A DNA stretch of 64,000 nt, from assembly GCF_034652275.1 (NCBI RefSeq), contig NZ_JAXIWG010000001.1:1550001-1614000 (forward strand), written 5' to 3'. The translations under genes were made by a program, and so were the position numbers. The notes under the pieces are model-generated. The model was not told where the DNA came from. It searched no databases and worked only from the letters and a program-made list of their open reading frames with translations. Numbering within the stretch: position 1 is the first letter of the stretch; each line of letters begins with the position of its first letter. Below, one piece after another: positions 27,555-35,747 of this stretch. Source of the DNA: Yoonia sp034652275 (GTDB lineage Bacteria; Pseudomonadota; Alphaproteobacteria; Rhodobacterales; Rhodobacteraceae).

Positions 27555-27619
27555 AAAATCGAAACCTTTGTCGGGGAATGGTGCCAGACCGGTGTAATCC
27601 GGTCTGGCAGGAAACAATG

Positions 27620-28639
27620 CTACTGGTTCAGCGCCTCATAGATTTCGCGGGCGTTATCGATGCCGTTCGCAGCATATTCGGCATAGATTTCGTCCAGCGA
27701 ATTGGCGATCACGTCTTCCATCTTGGCGCGCTCTTCGTCGCTGGTGATGATCCATTCCACCCGCAGCTCACCCGCCTCGATCTGCTCGTCGATCCAGCCG
27801 AGTGCGAATTCGTCATGCTTGTCGAACGACCGTGACAGTTCAACCGACAGCGGCAGACCGGCAATGTCGTTCAGAACCTGCTGATGTTCCGGCGACAGGC
27901 TTTCGTAGCGTTCCTTGTTCATCACCACAAAGATCACAAGGAACGACGGCGGTGTGTTCATGATCGCGTAATTGGCCACCTCGTCCAGATTCCAAGGCGG
28001 CAACAGGTTGTTGATCGACGACACCGCGCCATCAATCGTGCCTGTGCTGAGCGCGGTGTAATGTTCTTCGGGTGGCATCTGGACCGGCACCATGCCCATG
28101 CCCTGCACAACCGGTGTGGTCATGGCGGCAAAGGGAACAATCTTGGCACCCTGCATGCCTTCAACGGTGGACAGGTCCCTGTTGGCGATCAGCATACGCC
28201 CAGCCGCCGTACCAAGCGCCAGCAGCTTCACGTCGCTCCACTCATCCGCCATATGTTCATCATAAACCGACCAGATGCGGCGGGTGGCATCCTCGCCATC
28301 AATGGCCCTGCCCGGCAGTGTCGCAAGCAGCGTTCTGGGGAACAGTGTCGGCGTGGATGCGGCCAGCCCGATGGTGATATCGGCCACACCTTCAATCGCG
28401 CGCTTGTATTGCTGGGTCGGGCCTGCGCCCAACTGGCCAGCCGGATACAGCGCCAGCGACAATGTCCCGCCCGAGCGTTCCTCGACCTCTTTCTCGAACC
28501 ACGCGTACATACCGGTGATGGTTTCGTGATTATGCGGCAAGAAAGTCGCGAACGACAGTTCTTCGGCCATTGCTGCGGGTGCTGTGAGCGTCAAGGCTGC
28601 CGCGAAAGCAGTCGCCATACGTATCTTGGCAAATTTCAT
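27620..28639 (-). CDS. dctP: TRAP transporter substrate-binding protein (DctP)
   Basis: A 339-residue periplasmic binding protein with a signal peptide (MKFAKIRMATAFAAALTLTAPAAMAEE) and the DctP fold; 'LPGRAIDGEDATRRIWSVYDEH' and 'EEHYTALSTGTIDGAVSSINNL' are characteristic. The ATG at 28639 follows AGGAGG. It is first in the operon dctP-dctQ-dctM-ALDH and is preceded by an unusually long leader (to about 29147). Confidence 0.92.
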   Translation of the reverse strand: MKFAKIRMATAFAAALTLTAPAAMAEELSFATFLPHNHETITGMYAWFEKEVEERSGGTLSLALYPAGQLGAGPTQQYKRAIEGVADITIGLAASTPTLFPRTLLATLPGRAIDGEDATRRIWSVYDEHMADEWSDVKLLALGTAAGRMLIANRDLSTVEGMQGAKIVPFAAMTTPVVQGMGMVPVQMPPEEHYTALSTGTIDGAVSSINNLLPPWNLDEVANYAIMNTPPSFLVIFVVMNKERYESLSPEHQQVLNDIAGLPLSVELSRSFDKHDEFALGWIDEQIEAGELRVEWIITSDEERAKMEDVIANSLDEIYAEYAANGIDNAREIYEALNQ

Positions 28640-29088
28640 TATTTCCTCCTGGTCAATGGTTGAATGTTTCTGGATGTCACGGGCGCAGACCCGTGGTGGT
28701 GATAGAGGTCGTGCTGGAAATTTTCGTCGTTCGAATGATGGAGGTGGCCGCTGCCGCTGGCGTAATGGCTGCCAAGGGCTGTGGTGCTTGCACCGCATGG
28801 TCCAGATTATGTCTGGCCTTGCGTGCAACCAGCGTGATCTGTTCTGTAAGGAACCGTCCACCAGCGCGGGCGCCGTTAAACGCAAGACGCGCGCATCTGG
28901 TCGTGATCACTGCCCCTGCGCTGCGCAAAGACAGGGCACCGGACACTAGCGAGCGAAACAGACCATTCCTGATGGCCTGCCCCAAAGGGGACTTCCGCAG
29001 ACGAAAAACCAGTGCTGGCCTGTGCATTCCGCCCCCTCTGCCCGCAGTGGCGGGCCTACTCGTAAAGCCGATTCCAGAGACCCCGTTT
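28640..29088 (-). other. Long 5' leader of the TRAP operon
   Basis: About 450 bases of leader between the predicted promoter and dctP. A 148-codon minus-strand frame crosses it, but its Arg/Ser/Ala-rich translation resembles no family. GCCCGC-AGTG-GCGGGC at 29040-29055 forms a small stem. No riboswitch class was recognised. I see no other gene. Confidence 0.4.
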
Positions 29089-29190
29089 CGGCGCTCCTCC
29101 CAAGAGCAGTTAATTGATTGCATAGTAATATATTTTACACAACAAATAATTATACCTTACACCTATAATTACTTAAACAATTGTTTTAAA
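29089..29190 (-). promoter_or_regulatory. Promoter region of the TRAP operon, related to the one at 52775-52890
   Basis: On the minus strand a perfect -10 TATAAT (29154-29149) lies in an AT-rich block. The flanks GGTATAATTATTTGTTG and the leader element GGGAGGAGCGCCG (29101-29089) recur at 52.8 kb. A 12-base palindrome AAACAATTGTTT lies at 29175-29186, in the -30 region. A -35 box is poor, which suggests activator dependence. Confidence 0.55.
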
Positions 29191-29550
29191 TATATTTTTA
29201 AGTATGCCCGTAGCGAAACGTGAACCCAGCACCAGGTTCGTCAGTGACTCTGGTGCGCGCGTTCGATGAGGCACGGCATATTTCCCAACGCGACCGCAGG
29301 GCCGGGGAATAGTCTGGCGACTGCGCGGCATTTTGGTCTCACGCCCGACGGTGACGATCCGGGATGGTGGCGTGACAGGCAGACAGCGGGGGACGCCAAA
29401 CGGTTTTCCCCTGCGGCCAACAAGGGCCGGTCCACATGCGCATCGACGGCAGGACACACGCCGCACAATCCCAAAATGGGAACCCAAATTTCAGAATTGG
29501 ACTTGGCTGAAATCGAAGCCTTGCCAACTGATCTGTCGGCAACCGCCGCC
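29191..29550. other. Intergenic region between the TRAP promoter and galD
   Basis: About 360 bases without a supported gene. GCACCAG (29229-29235) and CTGGTGC (29250-29256) form an inverted repeat. Open frames here have no ribosome-binding sites and no family resemblance. Confidence 0.4.
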
Positions 29551-29569
29551 CAGCCTGACACTCAGGCTG
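29551..29569 (-). terminator. Stem-loop at the end of galD
   Basis: CAGCCTGA-CAC-TCAGGCTG, a perfect 8-bp inverted repeat that includes the galD stop codon (29562-29564). There is no T tract on either side, so it may act as a Rho-dependent end or an mRNA-stabilising hairpin. Confidence 0.4.
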
Positions 29570-30614
29570 GAAAGACAAGGCCCTCGAACAATTTGCGCGC
29601 AGTGCGCAGGGTGCCGGCGGCCACCACCTGACCGTTCTGGATGTCCAGAATAACCTCGGCGGCGCCTTGGGGGTGTTCGATGCGGAACCTGCCGTCGCGT
29701 GGCACATCGGCGATCTGTCCCGCCGGACCGGCAGGCAGCAGGCAGGCGCTGGCCACGCTGACAGCGGCCAGCACACCGATACTGTCATGCACTTTATGCG
29801 GGATCAGGCTGCGCGTGCTGATGGCACCACCATGGATCGCGGGCGACACAAGTGTCATCTTAGGCACCGATTTCGCCGCCACATCGCCAAGGTTCATCAA
29901 TGGCCCTGCTTGCAGGCGGATCGCCTCGATCAGGGTTTTCAGGCCGGTGTTCGATTGCAGATCGGCAGGGCTTTCCTGACCGGTCAGGCCAAAGGCACTG
30001 GCGGGCATCACCACAACGGGCATGCCGTTGTCGATCAGCGAACAGGGAATGCCGTTGATCACATCCACCGCGCGGCCGGTGGGCAAAAGCGCGCCACACA
30101 TCGCACCCGCAATGCCGGTGAACATCAGCGGCACGGCGGCATGCTGGCCGGGCACACCATCGATGGCGGTGGTGCCACGATAGCTGACACGCCCATCCGG
30201 CGTGCTGACACGGGCCACGGCGATCTCGGCTGTGTTGCGCATGTGGATGCGGACTGCGGTGGTGTCACCGGTTGCGGCCACCAGCCCGCGTTCGATGGCC
30301 GCAGGGCCAACTGCGGCAAGGATATTGCCGCAGGGCTGCGCATCACTGATCAGCGCCTGGTCGACGAAAACCTGCAAGAACAGATAATCCACATCGGCAT
30401 CCGCGCGCGTGGGTGCGGACAGGATCGCCACCTTGGACGTCAGCGGATTGGCACCGCCGATCCCGTCAATCTGGCGAGGATCGGGACTGCCCATCAGGCG
30501 CAGCAACAGCGCATCACGGCTGGCCGTATCGGCGGGCAGATCGCGGGCTAAAAAAACAGCCGCCTTTGACGTGCCCCCGCGCATCCACAGGCATGGGATG
30601 CCACCATCAGACAT
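29562..30614 (-). CDS. galD: 4-Oxalomesaconate tautomerase (PrpF family)
   Basis: Interconverts keto and enol forms of 4-oxalomesaconate in the 4,5-cleavage (gallate/protocatechuate) pathway. The 350-residue PrpF-fold protein starts MSDGGIPCLWMRGGTSKAAVF, with the conserved MRGGTSK block; 'QPCGNILAAVGPAAIE' carries the active-site cysteine region. The ATG at 30614 matches the family start and overlaps galC by eight bases. PrpF family members also isomerise aconitate, but linkage to galB and galC supports GalD. Confidence 0.85.
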   Translation of the reverse strand: MSDGGIPCLWMRGGTSKAAVFLARDLPADTASRDALLLRLMGSPDPRQIDGIGGANPLTSKVAILSAPTRADADVDYLFLQVFVDQALISDAQPCGNILAAVGPAAIERGLVAATGDTTAVRIHMRNTAEIAVARVSTPDGRVSYRGTTAIDGVPGQHAAVPLMFTGIAGAMCGALLPTGRAVDVINGIPCSLIDNGMPVVVMPASAFGLTGQESPADLQSNTGLKTLIEAIRLQAGPLMNLGDVAAKSVPKMTLVSPAIHGGAISTRSLIPHKVHDSIGVLAAVSVASACLLPAGPAGQIADVPRDGRFRIEHPQGAAEVILDIQNGQVVAAGTLRTARKLFEGLVFPA

Positions 30615-31278
30615 AGCGCAGACCCTTGGCCGCAAGGGCGGGGCGCATGTTGTACAGGTCAAGCCCCAGCACACCCGACGCCAGTTTTTCGCGCTTGGCC
30701 TCTTCCAGCGCCAGCCGCGCGGTGGCGGCGGCCAGAACCGCCTCGGCCTCGGCACGCTTGACGACCACCACGCCGTCATCATCGGCCACGATCACATCGC
30801 CCGCGTCGATCATCTGGCCCGCGCAAACGACGGGAATATTGACCGACCCCAGCGTTTCCTTCACCGTCCCTTGCGCCGAAACCGCCCGCGACCAGACAGG
30901 AAAGCCCATGGCGGTCAGGTCGCGGATATCGCGCACACCGGCATCAATCACCAACCCCCGACACCCGCGCGCCATGGCGCTGGTGGCCAGCAAATCGCCG
31001 AAATAGCCGTTGTCGCAAGGGCTGGTCGGGGCCAGCACAAGGATATCACCCGACTGCACCTGTTCGATCGCCACATGCAGCATCCAGTTGTCACCGGGTG
31101 GCGCGCTGATCGTGACGGCAGAGCCTGCAATTTGCGCGCCCGCCCAGATCGGGCGGATGCGCGCCTCAAGGCAGCCTTTGCGGCCCTGCGCCTCGTGGAC
31201 GGTGGCGACACCGGCGCGGGCCAGACCGTCGATCACGGCAGCATCAGCGCGCGGCACGGATTGAATGACAATACCCAT
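30607..31278 (-). CDS. galC: 4-Carboxy-4-hydroxy-2-oxoadipate aldolase
   Basis: Cleaves 4-carboxy-4-hydroxy-2-oxoadipate to pyruvate and oxaloacetate (EC 4.1.3.17), also a decarboxylase of oxaloacetate. The 223-residue RraA-like class II aldolase shows 'LATSAMARGCRGLVIDAGVRDI' and 'VNIPVVCAGQMIDAGDVIVADDDGVVVV', with the metal-site Asp. Three bases separate it from the upstream dioxygenase. It is the last chemical step of the 4,5-cleavage route and works with GalB and GalD. Confidence 0.9.
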   Translation of the reverse strand: MGIVIQSVPRADAAVIDGLARAGVATVHEAQGRKGCLEARIRPIWAGAQIAGSAVTISAPPGDNWMLHVAIEQVQSGDILVLAPTSPCDNGYFGDLLATSAMARGCRGLVIDAGVRDIRDLTAMGFPVWSRAVSAQGTVKETLGSVNIPVVCAGQMIDAGDVIVADDDGVVVVKRAEAEAVLAAATARLALEEAKREKLASGVLGLDLYNMRPALAAKGLRYV

Positions 31279-31281
31279 GGT

Positions 31282-32229
31282 TCACTCCTTGTTCACTGGC
31301 GGCGTGCCGTGGGTGTGGAAGGTATCGATGGTTTTCAGACCCCAGGCCTGCCCCTTTTTGCGCTCTGTCTCGGTCCAGATCACCGGCTCGTGGTCAGGCG
31401 CAAGGATGAGGCGCGCGCCCGCATTGGCCAGTTCGATGCGGTTGCCGGCGGGTTCCCATACATACAGGAAAAAGGTCCCCTGAATGGCATGTTTGTGCGG
31501 GCCGGTTTCGATATGGACGCCGTTTTCCAAAAAGATATCGGCGGCGCGCAGGATATCCTCGCGCGTGTCGGTGGCATAGGTCACGTGGTGCAGGCGGCCG
31601 TGGCCTTGCCCGTGATCTTCGGTGCAGGCTAGGTCGTAGGTTTTGTTGTTTACCGTGAACCAACAGCCGCCGATGCGCCCGTTATCAAGCTGGATCATCT
31701 CGGTTACCCGCGAGGCAAGGCAGGTCTGCATAAAGCGGCGAAACGCGGCCACATCGGTGGCCAACAGGTTCAGGTGATCAATCCGGCGCGGGGCGGCACC
31801 TTGGCCCGTGTAACGGCTGGACATATTCTTGAGCGCGGGGCGGTCGATGTCAGACGGCACGTACTTGACGGTTTCCCAATATATTTCAAATATATGGCCA
31901 AAGGGGTCCTCAAAACGAAAGGCCGGGCCGTGGCTATGGTCGCCGGCGGTCCAGCCATGCGTTTTGTAGCCCGACGCCTCGATCGCGGCCACCTGATCGG
32001 CCAAAGCCTGCGCCGAGGCAGCACGATACCCGATATGGCCCACGCCCGTGGTGGTATGGCGCGTCAGCTTGAGGGTGCAAAACTCGTAATCATCCCAAGC
32101 CCGCAAATAGGCACTTTCCGGATCGCGGCGTGAAAGCTTCAGCCCATAGACGCGGGTAAAGAAATCAAGACTTTCCTCGAACTGGTCAGTGTAGAGTTCG
32201 ACATGCCCCAGATGCGCGACGGCGGCCAT
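31282..32229 (-). CDS. VOC-family extradiol dioxygenase (catechol 2,3-dioxygenase-like)
   Basis: A 315-residue two-domain vicinal-oxygen-chelate protein. Fe(II) ligand positions are visible in the second domain: His in 'RIDHLNLLATDV', His in 'GRLHHVTYATD' and Glu in 'PAGNRIELANAG'. The first domain starts 'AVAHLGHVELYTDQFEESLDFF'. Family members cleave catechols next to the diol. Its place between galB and galC is odd because LigAB, encoded 10 kb away, already provides 4,5-cleavage; a different catechol, such as a methoxylated or side-chain-bearing one, is likely. Start at 32229 overlaps the galB stop (TGATG). Confidence 0.8.
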   Translation of the reverse strand: MAAVAHLGHVELYTDQFEESLDFFTRVYGLKLSRRDPESAYLRAWDDYEFCTLKLTRHTTTGVGHIGYRAASAQALADQVAAIEASGYKTHGWTAGDHSHGPAFRFEDPFGHIFEIYWETVKYVPSDIDRPALKNMSSRYTGQGAAPRRIDHLNLLATDVAAFRRFMQTCLASRVTEMIQLDNGRIGGCWFTVNNKTYDLACTEDHGQGHGRLHHVTYATDTREDILRAADIFLENGVHIETGPHKHAIQGTFFLYVWEPAGNRIELANAGARLILAPDHEPVIWTETERKKGQAWGLKTIDTFHTHGTPPVNKE

Positions 32230-32963
32230 CACAGCACGTCCACGGTGCGGGGAAATGTCGATTGGAACGCTTCGGCATAAAGCGCCTGACGTCCACCGGA
32301 CTGTCCGCCGGAATTGCGCTGGAAATGGTTGGCGCGGTTCTGGGCGACGCGGGTGTAGAACTCCCACAAATGTTCCTGCCCTGCCATGCATTCGATAGCA
32401 GCGCGCTTGGCGTCCCAGACCGGCGTGATGTCCAGAAACACATCCGGCTTCCAGCCCATCTGTTCGGTCTGGTGCGGCTCAAACAGATACAACTGCGGCG
32501 CACCCAGCACCTTTTGCCCCGGATTGTGCCCCCACGCCTGCGCTATCATCCGGCATTCCAGCGCCACTTGCGTGGTGTACATGTGGTCGGTGTTATAGGG
32601 GTCAAAGGCGCTGTGGCTCATCATAAAGGATGGCTGCACATCGCGGATGATATCGACCAGACGCATCTTGTCGTCATCGGTCAGCCGCAGGGGATAATCG
32701 CCCAGATCAAGGCAGATCAGGTCATGCACGCCAAGGGCTTTGGCTGCTGCCTCTGCCTCGGCGCGGCGGGCGGCCTTGACCACATCCAGCGTCATGCCGG
32801 GCTTTTTCCATAGCTTGGCGCTTTCGCCACGTTCACCGAACGACAGGCAAACCACCGTGACATGGTAGCCCATGGCGGCATGCAGCGCGATGGCACCGCC
32901 ACAGCGCCAAACGAAATCGGCAGCATGGGCAGACAGGATAATGGCGGTTTTCGGCGCGGTCAT
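32229..32963 (-). CDS. galB: 4-Oxalomesaconate hydratase (PIG-L/LmbE fold)
   Basis: Adds water to 4-oxalomesaconate to give 4-carboxy-4-hydroxy-2-oxoadipate. The 244-residue protein has the LmbE-type zinc motif in a modified form, 'SAHAADFVWRCGGAIALH', then 'VVCLSFGERGESAKLWKKPG' and 'HSAFDPYNTDHMYTTQVA', features that I associate with Pseudomonas GalB rather than with deacetylases. The ATG at 32963 follows AAGGAA. First gene of galB-dioxygenase-galC-galD, divergent from the DUF1932 dehydrogenase. Confidence 0.85.
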   Translation of the reverse strand: MTAPKTAIILSAHAADFVWRCGGAIALHAAMGYHVTVVCLSFGERGESAKLWKKPGMTLDVVKAARRAEAEAAAKALGVHDLICLDLGDYPLRLTDDDKMRLVDIIRDVQPSFMMSHSAFDPYNTDHMYTTQVALECRMIAQAWGHNPGQKVLGAPQLYLFEPHQTEQMGWKPDVFLDITPVWDAKRAAIECMAGQEHLWEFYTRVAQNRANHFQRNSGGQSGGRQALYAEAFQSTFPRTVDVL

Positions 32964-33038
32964 GGCAGGGTTCCTTGCAGATTGATCCTGTGCAGGATGA
33001 CCTGCGCGCTGCTGCATGGCCAATTCGGAAACCGGCGA

Positions 33039-33063
33039 ATGCCATAGATTTATGCTATAGCAT
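33039..33063. promoter_or_regulatory. Palindromic operator candidate between galB and the dehydrogenase
   Basis: ATGCCATAG (33039-33047) and the perfect 12-base palindrome ATGCTATAGCAT (33052-33063) share the half-site ATGCyATAG. They lie in the 160-base divergent promoter region and are the natural place for the LysR regulator encoded at 33981-35153 to bind. Confidence 0.5.
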
Positions 33064-33123
33064 GTTGATCGCCAGCAGAAGATGCCGCAAGCTTTGCGTC
33101 GTAATGGCAAGGACGGCGGGTTG

Positions 33124-33984
33124 ATGAAGAACATTGCTTTCATGGGTTTTGGCGAGGCGGCAGGTGCCTATGCCAGCGGATTGCGCGAGGTGACGGACCG
33201 GATCAGCGCCTATGACATCAAGCTTGACCGCCCGACAGACAGCGCCGCCTGCCTGCATCGCATGGCGGCATTGAACGTCGCCGCCTGCGATCTGGCGGGT
33301 CTGCGGGATGCAAGCCTGATCCTGTGCCTTGTGACCGCCGATCAGGCTTTGGTGGCAGCGCAGGCCGCAGCGCCGCATCTGGCGGCGGGCGCGCTGTGGT
33401 GCGACGGCAATTCCTGCGCGCCGGACACCAAACGGCAGGCAGCACAGGTGATCGCGGCGGCGGGTGCGCGCTATGTCGATCTGGCGATCATGGCTCCGGT
33501 CCATCCGCGCCTGCACCATACGCCGATGCTGGCCTCGGGTCCGGATGCCGCAACGGCGGTGGCGGCGCTGGCGGCTTTTGAGATGCAGGCTCGGGTTGTG
33601 GGGGACATGATCGGGCAGGCCTCAGCGATCAAGATGCTGCGGTCGGTCATCATCAAAGGGCTGGAGGCGCTGACCGCCGAAGCGTTTCTTGCCGCGCGGG
33701 CTGCGGGGGTCGAGATGGCGGTGATCGCGTCCTTGCAAGCCTCGGACCCCGGCATCGACTGGGAAAAACGCGGTGCCTACAACATCGAACGGATGCTGGT
33801 GCATGGCGCGCGGCGCGCGGCAGAAATGCAAGAGGTCGCTGCCACCTTGCGCGCCTTGGGCCTGCCCGACCGGATGGCGCAGGCGACATGCCAGTGGCAA
33901 TCAGACCTTGCCGCGCTGGCGCTGGATCCGGGGGTTGATGATCTGGGCTTGCGCGCCGATCTGGTCTTGCAGGCCGTGCGGTGA
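33124..33984 (+). CDS. NAD(P)-dependent dehydrogenase, 6PGDH-like with DUF1932
   Basis: A 286-residue protein with an N-terminal NAD(P)-binding fold (MKNIAFMGFGEAAGAYASGL) and an all-helical C-terminal DUF1932 domain ('IKMLRSVIIKGLEALTAEAFLAARAAGV'; the lysine is the probable catalytic one). Family resemblance is to 3-hydroxyisobutyrate/6-phosphogluconate dehydrogenases. It is divergent from galB and coupled to a LysR gene. The window lacks a Gfo/Idh-type LigC, so oxidation of 4-carboxy-2-hydroxymuconate semialdehyde by this enzyme is a testable idea; the sequence does not prove it. Confidence 0.75.
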   Translation: MKNIAFMGFGEAAGAYASGLREVTDRISAYDIKLDRPTDSAACLHRMAALNVAACDLAGLRDASLILCLVTADQALVAAQAAAPHLAAGALWCDGNSCAPDTKRQAAQVIAAAGARYVDLAIMAPVHPRLHHTPMLASGPDAATAVAALAAFEMQARVVGDMIGQASAIKMLRSVIIKGLEALTAEAFLAARAAGVEMAVIASLQASDPGIDWEKRGAYNIERMLVHGARRAAEMQEVAATLRALGLPDRMAQATCQWQSDLAALALDPGVDDLGLRADLVLQAVR

Positions 33985-35153
33985 AGGCCAGTTTGCGCCA
34001 CCTGCGGCTGGTGCTGGCGGTCGCGGCGACAGGGTCCGTCACGCGCGCGGCGCAGCAATGCCATATCTCGCAACCAGCCGTGACCACAGCCATCGCGGGG
34101 ATCGAGGCGACGCTGGGCGTGCCTATCTTTGACCGCCGTCCGGGCGGGTCCAGCCTGACAGCGGCAGGCCATGTGCTGTCGCTGCGCATCCGCAGGGCGC
34201 TGGCGGTTCTGGACCCCGCGCTGGCCGATCTTTCGCCGCGCCTGATCCGCACGGCCAGCATGGCGCAATTGAATGCGCTGATCGCAGTAGCCGAAACCGA
34301 AAGCTTTGCTGCGGCCGCGCGCAGGCTGGGGCTGGCACAACCCACCGTGCATCGCGCCGTCAGCCAGATCGAGCGCGAGGTCGGCCACCATCTGTTCGAC
34401 CGCAAGCCGCATGGCGTGATCCCGACACGCGCCGTACGCCATCTGGCGATGGCCGCACGGCTGGCTTTTGTGGAGCTGGACCTTGCGCTGGCGGATGTGG
34501 CCGATCTGGCAGGACAAGAGGTCGGGCGTGTGGTGATCGGGGCGATGCCCTTGTCACGGTCGGTGCTGCTTGGCCCTGCGATTGCGCTGTTTCGCGCAGA
34601 ATGGCGCACCCTGCCCGTGCGGGTGGTCGAAGGGCCCTACGCCGAACTGGTGCTGGGCCTGCGCCGTGGCGAGACAGACTTTCTTGTCGGTGCCTTGCGG
34701 CCGGAAACGGACGATCTGGCGCAAGAAATGCTGTTTCAGGATGAGATGGCGATTGTCGCGCGGCCCGGCCACCCTGCCCTGCGGGGTGGTCCGACGCTGG
34801 ACGCGCTGGCAGGCTTTGCGTGGGTCATCGCCCCCGAAGGCACCCCTGCGCGCGACCATTTCACCGCCATGTTCAGCGCGGCGGATAGGGCCTTGCCGCT
34901 CAGCTTGGTCGAGACGGGGTCAATGGCGCTGCTGACTGACCTGGTGGGGCAGACCGATCACTTGGGCTTTGTGTCGGCGCGTCAGGTTGCGCGCGACATC
35001 AACGCAGGCCGGCTTGCCGCGGTCCCCTTCCAGCCACGGGGCACCTCGCGGCCCATCGGGCTGACGACACGGCGGGGGTGGTGCCCGACGCGAGCGCAGG
35101 CCGGTATGGTCGCGGCAATCCGTCTCGCCGCGGGTCAGGCCACTGCCGCTTGA
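33981..35153 (+). CDS. LysR-family regulator with two HTH domains
   Basis: A 390-residue LysR protein, about 90 residues longer than normal. Residues 1-65 are a full LysR HTH ('LRLVLAVAATGSVTRAAQQCHISQPAVTTAIAGIE'), and residues 93-155 are a second one ('LNALIAVAETESFAAAARRLGLAQPTVHRAVSQIE'), followed by the usual ligand-binding domain. It starts with GTG at 33981 overlapping the stop of the dehydrogenase gene. It probably controls the divergent gal genes and its own operon. The 3' end overlaps the convergent MarR gene by 19 bases. Confidence 0.85.
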   Translation: MKASLRHLRLVLAVAATGSVTRAAQQCHISQPAVTTAIAGIEATLGVPIFDRRPGGSSLTAAGHVLSLRIRRALAVLDPALADLSPRLIRTASMAQLNALIAVAETESFAAAARRLGLAQPTVHRAVSQIEREVGHHLFDRKPHGVIPTRAVRHLAMAARLAFVELDLALADVADLAGQEVGRVVIGAMPLSRSVLLGPAIALFRAEWRTLPVRVVEGPYAELVLGLRRGETDFLVGALRPETDDLAQEMLFQDEMAIVARPGHPALRGGPTLDALAGFAWVIAPEGTPARDHFTAMFSAADRALPLSLVETGSMALLTDLVGQTDHLGFVSARQVARDINAGRLAAVPFQPRGTSRPIGLTTRRGWCPTRAQAGMVAAIRLAAGQATAA

Positions 35154-35632
35154 CGGAATTTTTTCAAGATGCGCTGCAGTTCATCGGTTTCGCTAGTGGT
35201 CAGGCAGGCAAAAAGATCACGTTCATGCGCTGCGACGTCACGCTGCGCCTCGGCGGCCAAGGCACGGCCAGCGGCTGTTGGCATCAGAGCGTGGCGCCGC
35301 CTGTCATGCGCAACCGGCGCGCGAATGATAAGCCCCCGCCCGGCAAGCTCGTCAATAATCGTCACCAGATTTGACCTTTCAATCTGGAGCGTATCGGCCA
35401 ATTGTGTCTGGGTCAGCCCCGGTTCACCCACGATGATCGACAGAGCAGAGAACGACACTGCGCGCAGATCATAGTTTGCCAACACACGCGCAAGGTCGGC
35501 CGTTACGATCGATAGCGCCCGTTTCATGCTATAGCCAATGTAGCCTGACAGGTGCCGGTCGGTTTGCGGGGCCTGTGCGGTGCCTGCAACGTCGTCCTTT
35601 AACGTCTTTGCCAGATTCGATTGTTTTGCCAT
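35135..35632 (-). CDS. MarR-family regulator (ferulate module)
   Basis: A 165-residue MarR protein: 'LTQTQLADTLQIERSNLVTIIDELAGRGLIIRAPVAHDRRRHALMPT' is the wHTH. The start at 35632 (MAKQSNLAKT) is preferred; an ATG 21 bases upstream is also possible. It lies downstream of the feruloyl-CoA synthetase/SDR operon on the same strand, 115 bases away. MarR repressors that respond to hydroxycinnamoyl-CoA control ferulate genes in several bacteria, and that role is likely here. Confidence 0.85.
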   Translation of the reverse strand: MAKQSNLAKTLKDDVAGTAQAPQTDRHLSGYIGYSMKRALSIVTADLARVLANYDLRAVSFSALSIIVGEPGLTQTQLADTLQIERSNLVTIIDELAGRGLIIRAPVAHDRRRHALMPTAAGRALAAEAQRDVAAHERDLFACLTTSETDELQRILKKFRQAAVA

Positions 35633-35677
35633 TGGAATTCTCAATTTGTTCATTCTCTTGCAGCATAACCGATCAAG

Positions 35678-35695
35678 TTGGATATGTAAGACCAA
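35678..35695. promoter_or_regulatory. MarR operator candidate upstream of the MarR gene
   Basis: TTGGATATGTAAGACCAA: TTGG and CCAA flank an AT-rich centre, 46 bases upstream of the MarR start. A similar TTGGTCATAA...ACCAA arrangement occurs at 38396-38419 between the two ferulate transcripts, so both may be sites for this regulator. Confidence 0.4.
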
Positions 35696-35747
35696 TATAA
35701 TTTCGTACCATCATCGGTGTCGATTGGCGCGATCAGACCAAAACCGG

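Noticed and set aside
28677..29123. A 148-codon open frame in the TRAP leader on the minus strand
   Set aside because: Its composition is that of random GC-rich sequence, no domain is recognisable, and it lies in what the promoter position makes an untranslated leader.
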